The notes beneath the pieces are model-generated. The model was not told the origin of the DNA and ran no database searches. It was given only the letters and a program-made list of their open reading frames with translations. 64,000 nucleotides of DNA from Papio anubis. Lineage: Eukaryota; Chordata; Mammalia; Primates; Cercopithecidae. The translations under genes were made by a program, and so were the position numbers. The stretch lies in contig NC_044977.1 in NCBI RefSeq assembly GCF_008728515.1, positions 344,001-408,000 on the forward strand, given 5' to 3'. This document shows positions 47,106-59,395 of this stretch, in pieces (position 1 is the stretch's first letter; each line of letters opens with the position of its first letter).

Positions 47106-47439
47106 GCTAAAAAGCCTACTTCTTTCATGAGAGCAGAGAAGAGGAACCTAAAACATTAGAAGATGTCAGTAATCTTGATGATTTGAAGCAATTCCTCCCA
47201 TGCTTGGAATTTTTCTAGAATATTGATTCACTTCTGCTTGGCATCAATTTTCAGGGAGTTGCATCTCGATTCCCATCCTAGAACCAGAATATTTTCATAT
47301 CTTATGCCTATAACTCTAGATCGTTTTGATACATTTTAGCTGTAAGTTTTCTCTTATGCTGAATCACCTGATGGAACTGAAGTATAAAAATAGCATAAAC
47401 TAAAAGTTAAGAAAAAATCATATGAAAAGGTTTTCAACT

Positions 47440-47945
47440 GCTAGTCATTGGGGAATGTATTTAAGACAGCGAATTACCATCTTCACCCTCCAGATTAAAA
47501 AATAAAAGTCGGATGCTATCAGTTTTGAAAAGGACGTGGAGGGATGGGAATTTTCGTGTATACCAGGTGGTATCTATGCTTTTTCTTATAAGCTCTGCAG
47601 ACTAAATTGTCAGTATTTAGAAAAAGTGCAAGTTACCCACCAGAAATCCCATGTTAGAAACTTTTACCCGAGAGAGCAAGACTTGCATTTGGGTATTTAT
47701 TGCAAAATCAGTTTGGAATATTTTTTGCAGCTGTATTTGTAAGGGTAAAACAATTAATATGATGCATTTTTTATGCTGCTATAATTTCATTTGATGGCTT
47801 AGTTCTCAGTTAAAAGGAAAATATACCTCCATAAAAAACATTGAGAAATTTAAAAACATTGTTGAATGAAAAGAGAAAGAAGTTGTATAGTCCATAGGAT
47901 ATTATATCATTTATGTAAACATACAGAATTTAGTATGTGCATGCA
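47440..47945 (+). mobile_element. Old L1M ORF2 C-terminal/3' fragment
   Basis: 'gtcggatgctatcagttttg', 'aaaaggacgtggagggatgg', 'ttgcagctgtatttgtaagg', 'aaaaacattgttgaatgaaa', 'atattatatcatttatgtaa' follow the end of L1M ORF2 and its 3' side. Confidence 0.65.
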
Positions 47946-48344
47946 TACATACACTCACACACATTGTGTATACACACATGTCGCTGATGTCATGCCAGAT
48001 ATCATATTATCATATCTGTATTCAGGGGAGGAAGATTAACAAAGAGGTAGTACCACCAACCCCCACTGATATCTTCTTACATCGTATTAATCATAAGCAG
48101 GCCACATAGCCATTCCTAATAAGAAAAAACCTGAAAAAATCAACTATCATTCAATAGGAAGAGAATTATTGTCATTGGCTGGAATTAATAACAATTTATT
48201 CATGTTTTAAAAAATTAGCATTCTGTAGGCAGAAAGATTTAAACAACCAATGGTAAGTATCTGGCAATTAGTAAATCACATTGTTGAATACAGTTCTATT
48301 TTTCAATATAATGATGAATATACCTCTTTAATGCCATTCTGATT

Positions 48345-48452
48345 TCAAGCTCTTTGTGAAGACATCCTATATTAAATGTTTTCTTCATTGCCTCCAGCAC
48401 ATTCAGTGATGGACGTATGAAAAGCACTCCAAAAATACTTGTGATTAAATAA
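48345..48452 (+). mobile_element. Probable L2 3' end
   Basis: 'caagctctttgtgaagacat', 'cattgcctccagcacattca', 'gacgtatgaaaagcactcca', 'aaaatacttgtgattaaata' parallel the L2 tail. Confidence 0.55.
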
Positions 48453-48454
48453 CC

Positions 48455-49445
48455 CTGAGAAGAAGGGATTCACAATCTTTCAAATGAGAAATTTATCTTA
48501 GTAATTGATAGAAATTTTCTGGACCACAATTATCACATTTCTAAAGACTGATAGAATTAATTTGTATGGTATGTTACATCTTTTGTGCTAAAATTTAAAA
48601 AGTTTTCACTATACCTTTTACGTAAGTGCTTGAATTATAACGGCTTGAAATTGAAAACTTCACCTGCTATATGCAATTAGATAGCAGCATAGTCTCCATT
48701 CATTCCAGTGGAACTTATGATACGAAGATCAAGCCTCAGCTTATTAACCCTAAAATTATAACTTGTTTTATAATCAGAAAGGCACGTGACAGGTCAGATA
48801 GGCTGCTTCCTTTAGAAACTTAACAGATGCTTTACATGTTAGGACTTTTCCTTAGGTCAAGTTTCTTGAAAAAATAATGTGAGATTGAGGCTGGCTCACA
48901 ACAAATTATTGAGGAGTGAACTGAGACAATGCCCATAAGGAAAGGAGTCAAGCAGGATCTCACAGAGCAAGAGGCTGAATCTCGGTAGGTGGTGAGGGAG
49001 CAGTTCCCTTTGGCAAGGTTTGTTCTGGGGCGGGAACCAGCTGAGACCTGTCAGCAGCTGAGATTTCTGAGAGTTCAGTCGAAGAGAGAATACCAGCAAA
49101 GCAGATGTACTTGTGTCGGTCATTGTTGCTAAACACTCCAACATGAACAGATGATGACTGCTGATACCTTTTCTTTGATTTTATAAGTTTTGATATAAAA
49201 ACAAGCGAGCATTTAGCATTCTTCCAAACATGATTGGAGTAAGATCATATTATTCCTAATGTGTGGATTATAAGCACAAATTCTCTAAGTTCTAATGATT
49301 AACTGTTTATTTCACAATCATCTGTCAAATAAAATGTTCTTATTGATTAGAGTGACTCAAATTAGGAAAATTAAATCACGATGACACATAACCAAATATT
49401 GCTAGCAAAGCTAAAAATATGAAATAATAGCAATTATGACAATTT
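48455..49445. other. Unique sequence
   Basis: Nothing recognised. Confidence 0.4.
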
Positions 49446-49449
49446 TGAG

Positions 49450-50035
49450 CCTTATGCAAACTCCTATGGCCTTCTGTGTGGAGAATCTGCAAGACTACCC
49501 CAAAGTTCAGTGATTCACCAGGAAGAATTGCAGGGCTCAGTGTATAGTGATACTTGTGGCTAAGATTTATTGCAGCAAAAGGATTCAAAACAAAAATCAG
49601 CACAGGGAAGAGGCACATGGGGCAAAACTCCAAGCCAGGTTTTCGAAAGTTCTTTCCCATTGGAATTATACAGAACGTGCTTCATTCTTCTAGGATCAAA
49701 TTGTGACAACAGGAGAGAAGTGCTACAGGGCAGCTCATTACTGCAGGGTTGCAGAAACTCTGAAGAGATCTAGCGCCCAAGGTTTTCACTGGGCCTAGTC
49801 AGATAGGCACCTCTGCCTAACAACTGCCAAAATTCCAGACTATGGGGGCAGAGCGGGGAAGCAGATGTTCAGCATAAACCACATGTTTGTCCAAATGACT
49901 TAGGCACAGGAAATCACATTTATCAGTTAGGGAATGACAGGAACACTCACGAAATCCAAGTTCCCCGATGCCACTGAGGACTAACCTTGCAAGCAGGCCT
50001 TTCCGAAGGTAGCAGTTAAGGCCTGCTGTGTTAAC
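49450..50035 (-). mobile_element. ERV LTR, family not assigned
   Basis: The plus strand holds LTR-like phrases in antisense: 'gaagaattgcagggctcagt', 'gtggctaagatttattgcag' (an inverted AATAAA-type signal), 'ggcacatggggcaaaactcc', 'cagcataaaccacatgtttg', 'aagcaggcctttccgaaggt'. I recognise this as a repeated LTR pattern but cannot name the subfamily. Open frames on both strands are chance. Confidence 0.65.
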
Positions 50036-50329
50036 TCTTTTCTAAACACCTCTGATGCTCTATTATCATGCAGTAAGTTTACTATATGGTTTGGGGAACC
50101 GGATCCCTGGCTTTAGGCCTTCTTCTAAAACATGTAACACATTTACATTTCCAATATTTAGTGAGATTAATGTCACTTCTCTTATGTGAAGTGAGAAGCC
50201 ACAAAAGATTTCCTGGAAATTATAGAAAATATGACTTTGTGCTCTTTTTCTTATATGTGAATAAGAAGAGACAAGGTTAGAAAACAACAGCAGCAGAGAG
50301 AAGTCACATGGAGTAGTGGAAACAAGTGA

Positions 50330-50490
50330 GCCATGGGAAGAAAGCACAAAGTGAATGGCTTAAAATCATGGATGCTGGAGACAGTCTGGCTGCGACCCTT
50401 AGACTGTCTTGGCCTCTGTTCCCTCATCTATAAAGTGGGGCTGCAAACAGTCTTGACTCATGAAGTCCCTTTTGGAAAATGAGTTTATTT
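50330..50490 (-). mobile_element. MIR SINE
   Basis: Antisense core 'atggatgctggagacagtct', 'ggcctctgttccctcatcta' then 'taaagtggggctgcaaa'. The 'ggttcaaatcc...' segment is deleted. Confidence 0.7.
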
Positions 50491-50932
50491 TTCTATATTT
50501 GTTGAATATATTTAAATGATACCGGGAACATAGTAAAGGTAACCTCTTCAGTGTTTGTAAAATAAAACTAAGTTATATAAATTAACAAACAGGTACCTCT
50601 CTAAAACTACAAAATATGACCTAGTTAAACTTCTTAGCCCAGGGTATAAAATTAATGTTGCAAAGGCCAGTAGTTTAGGAAATATAAAAAGGAAATTATA
50701 CAGCCAAATTTTAGGTAATATTTCATTTGTTTGGGTTGTATTCTTCCCAAAAGACACTCAAAGTATTCTGAAAAAAAAAATCAAATTTACCCTTTACTTT
50801 CACACTCAAATATATATTTTCCCTAGAAAAATCTTTTTTTTTTTTTTGGTAAATTAGCAAATGAGCTATGTAACTCCTCTTACCTCTAATTCATTAATTA
50901 TTTTAAATAACTTAAGAAAAATGCAAGGCAGG

Positions 50933-51514
50933 TGTATTAGTCTCTAAAGACTAATAAATATATTTAGTCTATTAGTCTCTAAAGGGACAGAACTAATAGA
51001 ATAGATGAATATGTGAAGAGAAGTTTTCTGGGAGAATTGACGCACATGATCACAAAGTGAAGTCCTATAATAGGCCGTCTGCAAGCTTAGCGGCCAGGAA
51101 GCCAGTTCGAGTCCCAAAACCGCAGAGGTAGGGAAGCCAGTAGTGCAGCCTTCGGTCTGTGGCCGAAGGCCTGAGAGCCTCTGGCCAATCACTGGTGTAA
51201 GTCCAAGAGTCCGAAAGCTGAAGACCTTCGAGCTGGAGTCTGATGTTTGAAGGCAGGAAGCATCCAGCACGGGGGAAAGATGGAGGCCAGAAGACTCAGC
51301 CAGTCTGGTCCTTCCACCTCTTTTGTCTGCTTTTATTCTAGCTGCACTGGCAGCTGACTAGATGGTGCCCACCCGGATTGAGGGTGGAGCTGCCTTTCCC
51401 AGTCCGCTGACTCAAATGTTAATCTCCTTTGACAACACTCTCACAGGTACGCCCCGGAACTAGACTTTGCATCCTTCAATCCAATCAAGTTGACTCTCAA
51501 TATTAGCCATCACA
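50933..51514 (-). mobile_element. ERVL-type LTR
   Basis: Plus-strand ends tgtattagtctctaaag and attagccatcaca. Interior 'aataggccgtctgcaagctt', 'ggcaggaagcatccagcacg', 'gcacggggg', 'gactcaaatgttaatctcct', 'tttgcatccttcaatccaat'. Its outer 50 bases contain a duplicated tattagtctctaaag (50935-50949, 50970-50984). Solo LTR. Confidence 0.88.
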
Positions 51515-51519
51515 ACAGA

Positions 51520-51875
51520 AAATACAAATGAAACAAAATACGTATGAAATGTATTTCACTGTCCTTTATTTTTAGGCTTGTCATTTCATAGTACATTGTT
51601 TATGGCATTCGTGTACTTTTTCTGTTTTAGTAAAAGTAATTTTAAATCACTAGTTCAAGTTGTTGCAATTTTCAAAAGTTTTCAGACTTCAGCTGTTTCA
51701 GAGCTGGTTTGCATAGCCTCATCTTTCTGGTGTAACTTAATTAAATTACTAAAAGACACTAGGAATTTCTCATGGCACTCTCTTTTCTTTATTTCAAACT
51801 CTCTCTGATAACCACCATAAATACAGAAAACTGGGGCAGACACACCCAGTGATGACCCTCAGTGAGTCACCTACT
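51520..51875. other. Unique sequence
   Basis: Nothing recognised. A 76-codon frame (51578-51808) is unsupported. Confidence 0.4.
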
Positions 51876-51879
51876 TGTA

Positions 51880-52358
51880 ATGTATTCTCATCTTGAGAGT
51901 AAGTGAACTTACGAGTGTTTCTGACCAACAGGATATGGCAGTGGTGGTGGAATATCGCCCCTGTGATTATGTTACGTTGTACGGCAAAAGGGAAGCGATT
52001 TTGCAGATGTATTAAGGTTACTAATCAGAGATAATCTTGGATAGGCCTGACCTAATCGGGAAAACCCTTTAAAAGAAGATCTGGAGATCAGAGGATCTCC
52101 CTCCTGCTGAATGAACAAGCAGCCTTGCGGTTTTCACCTGTGTGGAATGGCCTGAGCTTGGAAAAAGATCACAAGCTTCATAGGAGACCCCAGCGCTGGC
52201 TGACACTTAGCATGCAGCCTTGTGACCCCTGAAGAAAAGACCAGGTTAAGGCATGTCTGGGTTCCTGACCATGGAATCTGTGAGATAACAAATATCTTTT
52301 ATTTTAAGCTGCTAAGTTTGTGGTAATTTGTTCGGCAGAAAACTAGTAAAATGAGTAT
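51880..52358 (+). mobile_element. MLT1-like MaLR LTR
   Basis: 'gtgattatgttacgttgtac', 'ttttgcagatgtattaaggt', 'ctgacctaatcgggaaaacc', 'tctgtgagataacaaatatc' and 'taagctgctaagtttgtggt' then 'aatttgttcggcagaaaact' give a typical MaLR 3' end. Subfamily uncertain. Confidence 0.8.
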
Positions 52359-52429
52359 AATAAAACCTATTTATTTTTGAGAAACACTATATGGTCTCTA
52401 AACCTCACACACAAAAAATAAGTATAGTA

Positions 52430-52890
52430 GATTAAGCCGTGGTAACAGATAGACCCAAGCCTGTGTTTCAACAATATGAAGGCACTTATTTGATTGTTGA
52501 CCACATAATGATTTTCAGCAATACCACAGTAACAGGAAGGTTTTACTCACAGTCGTTTAGGACCTTAGGAGGCCAGTGGCTCTGCCATCTCTGAACTAGC
52601 TTTTGAGGTCTTCCTTGGGATTCCCCTCCAGTTGGTAGGAAGGGGCAGAGAGCAAGAAGGAGTGTGTGGGGCAAGATTCTGGGATACACTTCAATCCCCC
52701 TTGCATCGTATTGGCCAGAACAGAGTCACCTGACGGGTCACACAAGAGGGGCAGGGGACTCTGATCCAGCTTTGTGCTCCCTGAGCACAAAGAGGATATG
52801 AAATTTAGGGAATAATTAACCTTTAATACACCTGTCAAGGTATTGCTTAAGGGCCTTCTTGACATACGAGGAAACCTAGGCTGAAAACAG
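52430..52890 (+). mobile_element. Old interspersed repeat, family not assigned
   Basis: The stretch 'gaaggttttactcacagtcg' to 'gcatcgtattggccagaaca' and 'gacgggtcacacaagagggg' resembles a common MER-type repeat with 'cattggccaaagcaagtcac', but I cannot name it. The 105-codon frame on the minus strand lies within it and is probably chance. Confidence 0.45.
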
Positions 52891-53164
52891 ATCAGTAACT
52901 TAGCCAAGGCCACTGTGCAATGCCCTCTCTTGTGTTACCGTTCTCTTTAATGGTTGAGGATGATATTTATGTAGGTAGAACCTGTATGCTACTTTTGTAT
53001 AATTTGTTATAATTTCACAAGATGCTTTATGAAGATCTTTTGGTAATTCGTTAATCCACTCAACATATAATTTTGTTCAATAAAGGGAAATGTGTTATGG
53101 GCTGGGACACAAACATGTTCAATGTATCACAATTACAGGAGAGGATTCAGCCCATGAGGAAGTC

Positions 53165-53310
53165 ACTACTGTTCCATTATTTTCAGAAAACAGATCTGTG
53201 ATCCAAAATATTTTCTAACTTGGAAAGTTGACATCTTGTTAGTAGCTGAGCCAAGAATAGAACTCAGGTCTCATTACTTCAGATTTCCTTTTTCAGAGCA
53301 ACTATGCGCA
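53165..53310 (+). mobile_element. Probable MIR 3' half
   Basis: 'cttgttagtagctgagccaa', 'gaatagaactcaggtctcat' and 'tttttcagagcaactatg' match the MIR 3' part. The sequence just before it (53085-53160) may be antisense L2. Confidence 0.5.
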
Positions 53311-53314
53311 ATTC

Positions 53315-54560
53315 CCATTTTGTAAGGACACATAAGTAGCACTTTACAGTTTTTTCTTTTGAACAACAAAAAATATATTTCCCATATGACAAATTCCAGA
53401 GTTGAATTTTGCATATGCTGAAGGGGAAATATTACTTCACGAATATTACAAACTTGTGTTACACTTACAAATGTTTATTTTAGTACAAGGCAATATTATT
53501 TACCAAAAAAAATCTGTGACATAAAGCTTAAAATAGGTATCTGGCATTTTGTTTGGTACTGAAACAATTCACTTTTAAAAATCACTGTAATGGAACAAAC
53601 AAGTTTACACTTCATCATTTGACATCGTAGACAGCTTGAAAATAAATTTAAATGTTCTGAGTTTTAGTGTTCGTGTATATCCATTGGGTTTAATACTCTC
53701 TTGACAGCGTTTTTGGAAGGTATTATTGGCATAATACTCGCTGATGGCTTACATAGCATTCAGATACTAGCTTCTCAATCTCTGAAGTTGACAGTGCGGT
53801 AAGAAAAAATTCAATCTTGTTTCTGCCTTTTTAGAATTCTGAGAAAGCTCCCTCCTGTCATTTAGAATCATGCTTCTGTCTACACAATTTTTATTGACAA
53901 AAAAAGACTTAAAATGAACAGTGTGCAGAAATTGCTGTTGGTAACAAAAATGAATGGGGAAAAAAAACTTGATAATGATTGAAAAATGGATAAACAACCT
54001 CTCCTTCTCACTTCTAACTCTTTTGTGATTTTCTTGACTTGGGAAAAGCTTGGAAGTGTGATAAGGAAAGAGAAGTGTCTAAAACAGAGTGGGGTGTAAT
54101 ATAGGAGTGCAGAGGAGGGTGCCTGTCTATCTACATATATTGCCTGCGAGTACATCCATTCATAAGTATTTAACTTTGCATTTATTTATAGCCCGTGAAG
54201 GATTCATGACAACTTCAAAATATTTAATACAATATAGATCACTAATCTGAGTGGTAGAGACAAAAAGGACAAGAGGAAAAGGAGGTTGTGAAAACAACAA
54301 CTAAATCAAAGAGTGAATTTAGAGTCAAAATAAATGCAGAAATCTTGTAAGTGTACAAAAAGAAGCCACAAATCATATTCTAACTTTCCAGTCACCTTCA
54401 CAAAAGTGATCACGTATAGAAGTCAGTTTCGTAAGAGCTTCCAAAGTCTGGAATGTAGAGGGGAAAGCAAGTCTATAGAAAACATGTTAAGTGGATTATC
54501 ACAGGGAGGAGGTGGAGTCTCTTTAGCAATTAAAGGGAAAATGCAAAACCTTCAGATTTT
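53315..54560. other. Unique sequence
   Basis: No gene or repeat recognised. Overlapping minus-strand frames at 53767-54155 are unsupported. Confidence 0.4.
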
Positions 54561-54673
54561 CTCTTAGTTTTCTATTGCTGTAGGAAAAAAAAAAATACCA
54601 CAAATTCAGTGGCTTAAATTACATGAATTAATACACAGTTCTGGAGGTCACAAGCCTAACGTGGCCTCGCTGG

Positions 54674-55204
54674 TTAAACCCTATATCCTTGTGCCCAGAG
54701 AATACTTGCTGGCAGGGCTTCCGGCTACTCTCCATTTACCCTGAGATAACTCTGCCAGGAACTATCTCACTTTCATTAATATTTTTGTATCACTCTAGTG
54801 CATCGACTTTGGAAACAAAAGACAGCCTTCTATTAATAGCATTCTGGTTTCAGTAGTGGTATTTCCATTTACAAAATGTGGTAACCCTTGGCTGCCGAAA
54901 ATGTCCAGTCCTAGAAAATGCACCATTTCTATGCCTGATGGTAACGTTGTTCTCACACAGTTGTGGACCAAAGATTCATTTGATGAATCCAATTTTTCTG
55001 AAATAGACGATTGTAATAATTCAGACGATTCTGATGTTAGTTCTGTTTAGAAATAACTCCAGGAACACTTTTTATATTTTAATTTCATGTTGAAAATTAG
55101 ATTTGCTTCAGTCTCAAAGAGTCATGTCTATGTAAAATTAAACGAGTGCTGACAATGAACTGCAGTTTTTTTTTCTTTTTTCCTAAGAGGGTAAAGGGTT
55201 TTAA
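54674..55204 (+). mobile_element. MER75-like piggyBac element with TTAA target duplication
   Basis: TTAA at 54674-54677 and 55201-55204 bounds a 523-bp insertion whose ends are short inverted repeats: accctatatcc on the left, and aaccctttaccc read inward from the right. piggyBac elements target and duplicate TTAA. The interior holds a reading frame resembling the N terminus of PGBD4. MER75 is the known non-autonomous relative of this lineage. Catalytic sequence is absent, so it cannot move by itself. Confidence 0.85.
54901..55050 (+). pseudogene. PGBD4-like transposase N-terminal remnant
   Basis: A 49-codon frame starting MSSPRKCTISMPDG, then DSFDESNFSEIDD and a serine/aspartate-rich end, closing with TAG. 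The start and the DSFDES-FSEIDD block resemble the N terminus of primate PGBD4, a domesticated piggyBac transposase. The acidic N-terminal region is retained but the DDE catalytic domain is missing, because the element itself carries only this 5' part. An in-frame upstream ATG at 54856 extends the frame to 64 codons, but family similarity begins at 54901. Internal deletion of the parent transposase probably formed the MER75 type. I see no reason to think it is translated as a functional protein. Confidence 0.75.
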
Positions 55205-55611
55205 GATCAAAGTGTTGGCAGAGTTGCTCTTCTTCCTGGAGAATATAGGACAGAATCTTTATTATTCTTTCCTCAGTTTCAAGAGATTGCCTCATTCCTT
55301 GACTCAATGTCCCCTACCTCCATCTTTAATGCCAACAATTGCAAGTCAAGTGCTTTTAACACTCTCTCTCTAATTCTTCTGTTTTATATATATTTTTTCT
55401 AACCAAACCCACAAAGTGTTCTCCACTTTTAAGGGTTTACATAATTAGATTGAATCTATTTGGGAAATCCAGGATAATCTTCCCATCTCTAGGTCAGTAT
55501 TCTTAATTACATCTGCAAAATATCCTTTGCCGCATAAGGTGCTCTATTCACAAGTGAGGAGATTAGTGCTTAGACATCATGGGGACAATTATTCTACCTA
55601 CCACAAAAGCA

Positions 55612-57900
55612 TAACCAGGACTTTATCATCATGTCCTTGACTGTTGATGATTGATAAAAAGATAGAAACGGTTTTAGTCTTTTATAGAAAACTATAATCA
55701 AAAGAAAATGCCAAAAACCCATAAAGATGTGATGCCCAAATAACTGTGATTTTGAATCTATGTCTGACTATGAGACAAATAGTAGTAGAGAAAAGCACTT
55801 CTATGTCATGCTTCATATGGTCATATTTTGTTACAAATGTGAAAAATTTTAAAAAAGCTACAAATATCTGGTTAATTTGAGCTAGAAGAATAAAATATAA
55901 ACATATTAAATATAAATCTGTATTGATATAGATTCTAAATGCACATGCTTTTTGCTCACCATATAAATGCAAGGAGAAATACCTTATAATATAATATGAA
56001 ATGGAAGAAACTAGAAACATATTTTACTACAAAATGGAACTTGATGTATAGAACAGAATGGCACGTTAGCATTTTCAAGAAGATTTTCTGAAAGTTAAGA
56101 CCTAAGCAACGCTTTTAAAATGTTCCTTGAAGCTTACATCATGCAGTTCAATTTTTTTCAATCAGGAGGGAAAAATTAAGGTGTGGGACAATGAGACATT
56201 TTGTGATTTTTAGGTATTTTACAGTCTCTACTACTTGTCCACAGAATCTAACTGTTTGTAGTGTTACAGTGAAATCATGTAAGAACTCTGACAGCTAATC
56301 CTTCAGATTTCCTTTTAATAGTTCACTATGTTCACAATGCCATTTATGTTTTATTACAGATTATAATCTTTAATAGCATCTTTCAGACATCTCAATTTTT
56401 TAGAATTTTTAGGTAGTGTTTTCGAAGTTCAGTCAAGAGTTACCTGAAGGAAAAATCCTTTAACTGATCAATGGTACACCTGGGTAAACAGATTTACTTA
56501 TATGGAATTTGCTCCAAGAACGAGCCACAAGAGAATGTTTTGGCAAGAAATGAGGCTTGCCTCTGATTTCCGATAAAGATTTGAGTTGAAACAGTATGTG
56601 TTCACTTAATCTTGTTAAATGTAGCACAAAACACTAAGTGTATTAGAGCGTGTACTTAAATGATAACAAACCCTGCTGTTAAAGCTAATAGGAAACAGTT
56701 CTTTTCTCATTGAGTTGCCACAATCAAGCATTCCTTCAGATATCATCATTTAGTATGACTTCTTATGCTTGACTATAATACACTTTGTATTTGTAAGCCT
56801 TTGTCTTTCCTTATTGCTAAGCAGCAATTTCCTTTTTTCTCAAAGGTATAAAATTTGAGGACAGCACTGCTCAAATACCAACTAATGCAAAATGTACAAA
56901 TATTTAAACTTAAGTTGGATAACTATGAATAAAAAAGGAGAATAAGAACTGAACCTCTGAATCTACTGATGGTGATTAAAAACAGGCAGTAAAATATTGA
57001 AACCAAGCTTTTCTATGGAGGACTGTTTTCTGCATTTAAATTTATCTTTGTATCTTAAGATTGCAGAGCTTGGTGGGCAGGGTGAGGAGGGCAGCCCTGC
57101 AGTGCAGTAGAGAGAATTCTTAAATTCATCTTTGTCCTCTAAGAGGGTTTAGGTACACTCTGCCTTAAGGCAGGGTGATGACCTCTTGATCCCTTCCAGC
57201 ATCAAGCACCTGTGAAGTAAAAAGCAGTTACAAACCTTTAGAATACATCTTGAAATATACAGTTATAAAAATATAAAGAGCCCCTGAAGAATTGTCTGCA
57301 TCGAGGAACCAATATTATTTCTTACCTCTCTTTTAAATGTAATGCGAAAAATGTCCAGTAAAACATTGTAAAGTTTTGTTTCCAATCTCACATTAGAACT
57401 CATGGGAATGGCCATATTCTTCCAAGCATCAGCTAGATGTGTATCAAAGTCTTTAGAGCTTATCATGAAACCACCATCACTGATTCTTTTTCACAGTTAT
57501 TAAGGAGCAAAATGCCATATACCTGTCTTACCAAACTTCATCCTAATCTATTCGATAAATGAAATTGGTATAAATAGCCAACTTACTGCATCATTTTGGT
57601 TTTACCACAGATAATAATATATATGGGCCAGGTTTGTGCCTTTAACGAGGCAGTTTTTGACTCTATGAGCTGGCATTCAATAATCAAGTAAAAGTAAGCT
57701 TCAGAACGTCCCTCAATTTGAAGAATCTGCCTGAAAGTGGAAGAGCTTCTACATAGACCAATTATGACTAACTTGAGTATAAAATATTTGGAGTAACCTG
57801 ATCTCATTTTTATATCACTCATTCAAGTACAGGAGACTTATAAATAATATTGTCTAAAATCAACTACACGTTTTCAGTTTTGTGGGTAAAAATAAGGCTT
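55612..57900. other. Unique sequence
   Basis: No gene recognised. A 112-codon minus-strand frame (55682-56020) is hydrophobic and AT-driven. A GC-richer patch at 57065-57215 may be an eroded repeat. Confidence 0.4.
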
Positions 57901-57904
57901 AAGG

Positions 57905-58110
57905 ATGATAATAGCTAGGGTAATCTGAGTCAAGCACTATTTCATTTGCCTTATTTTTATTAACTGATGTAATCCTCATGCTATCTTGTTATTATCTTCA
58001 TTTTACCAAAGTGTATGTAGGGTCAAAATAGTGAAATTGCTGAGGTTACACTAGTAACTTCAGTGGTAAGGTCAAGGCTCAAATCCTGTCACTTTACAGT
58101 CTACCTGCCA
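57905..58110 (+). mobile_element. MIR SINE
   Basis: 'tgagtcaagcactatttcat', 'actgatgtaatcctcatgct', 'attatcttcattttaccaaa' and 'aaggctcaaatcctgtcact' follow the MIR order. Confidence 0.85.
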
Positions 58111-58844
58111 AACCTCCTCATTATATATGTCAGTAGTAATTACCTGTGCCTTTTTTCAGAGTGTTCCCTTACGTGATGTCTTGTTCCCTAATTCTACATG
58201 TTAAAAAGTGTGTCCAAAGTTATAAAGCTAATTACTGGCAATCCTAGGGAGAATACTTTGATTTATGAATTCCCAATTTTATTGTTTCTCCTATTATGTT
58301 TCACTGCTTCTAGATGCCCATTATTCTTTGAGGGCTGGGAGAAGAAGAGGCAAGTCAATGAATTAACATTTTTATTATAATATCACATCCATATTGTGTG
58401 TGTTTTTTTCAAGGACTATGTGAGATGTACTGAAAGAGAAGCAATGATTAATAATGACTATTATATTCTAATGGGAGAGATATGACCGTTACCAAAAATA
58501 TGGCAAACACTCAGATTTACCTTGGAAAGTTGATGAGGCATATAACTTAGAAAATCGTACACACATACACAAAGGCATATATATATACACACACACACAG
58601 ATGTCTTTTTACATACATGTATATATTATATATGTGCCTGGGTTTATAGGTATGAGCTACCATGCTATGTATCAGACATTAAAAATGACATTCTTTCTGG
58701 CTTTGCTGAATATAAAATGATTCATGAAAGAAGCGATAGCCAATTTGAATCTTAAAAAATGGGTATAATATTGACAGCCAAAGTTAGGAAGGAAAGGCAT
58801 TCCAATCACAGGGAAACATGTGAGAAAAAAACTTGGCTCAAACC
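58111..58844. other. Unique sequence with CA/TA patches
   Basis: No gene recognised. Interrupted (CA)n and (TA)n lie at 58557-58635. About 30 bases at 58633-58666 ('tgcctgggtttataggtatg', 'agctaccatgc') resemble an antisense Alu 5' end, too short to be sure. Confidence 0.4.
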
Positions 58845-58920
58845 TCAGCATCACACAATAAACCCATGCAACAAACCTGCACATGTACCCACTGAATTTA
58901 ATTTTTTAATGAAAAATTTA
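58845..58920 (+). mobile_element. Short L1P 3' end
   Basis: 'cctcagcatcacacaataaa', 'cccatgcaacaaacctgcac', 'atgtacccactgaatttaat' is the last stretch of an L1PB/old L1PA 3' UTR, heavily 5'-truncated. Confidence 0.8.
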
Positions 58921-59234
58921 AAAAGTAATAAAGACACTTACAAGGTAGGAAAAATAATTAGTGTAAAATAATTTGGAAAGAAAGTTAAGTTATATCCAGT
59001 TACTTCCAACTTCAGAATTTAAGATAAATTATTTAGGCTTTATGTGATAAACAGGAGCATGGACTAGATATTTAGAGGCTAATGAGGGCCAGAGTCCCAG
59101 TCTAGAGATCAGCTGTGGCTAAATAAGTATTTGAAGATTGGTTTAGGGTGGGCATAGGGGGAATGTGACTTCTTATAATCTAATTTTTTCCTAAAATATG
59201 TTAGAAACAACTAAATCAAAGAGGTCAATGTTAA
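58921..59234. other. Unique sequence
   Basis: Nothing recognised. Confidence 0.4.
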
Positions 59235-59395
59235 TTATGCTTGTTAAAATGTAAGGTCCACTAGAATGTAAACTGAGGGCACAAGACATTGTTAATTTTG
59301 CCAACTTTTTTATCCCCAGACCCTAAAAGTGTAACTATTCCATAGCAGGCATTAATGCACATTAGTTAAATGAATGACTAAGAAGGTCAACAGTT
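59235..59395 (+). mobile_element. L2 3' end
   Basis: 'tccactagaatgtaaactga', 'gggcacaagacattgttaat', 'ccagaccctaaaagtgtaac' and 'agcaggcattaatgcacatt' follow the L2 tail. Confidence 0.85.

Larger units (their letters stand above)
54563..55606 (-). mobile_element. MLT1 (MLT1D-like) LTR, split by a MER75-like element
   Basis: Left piece 54563-54673: 'ttagttttctattgctgtag', 'ccacaaattcagtggcttaa'. Right piece 55205-55606: 'tgctcttcttcctggagaat', 'gcctcattccttgactcaat', 'tccaggataatcttcccatc', 'tattctacctaccaca'. The two join at the TTAA site as one antisense LTR of about 510 bp. Solo LTR. Confidence 0.85.

Noticed and set aside
55682..56020. 112-codon hydrophobic minus-strand frame
   Set aside because: Amino-acid content reflects AT-rich codons (F, I, L, Y); no family similarity.
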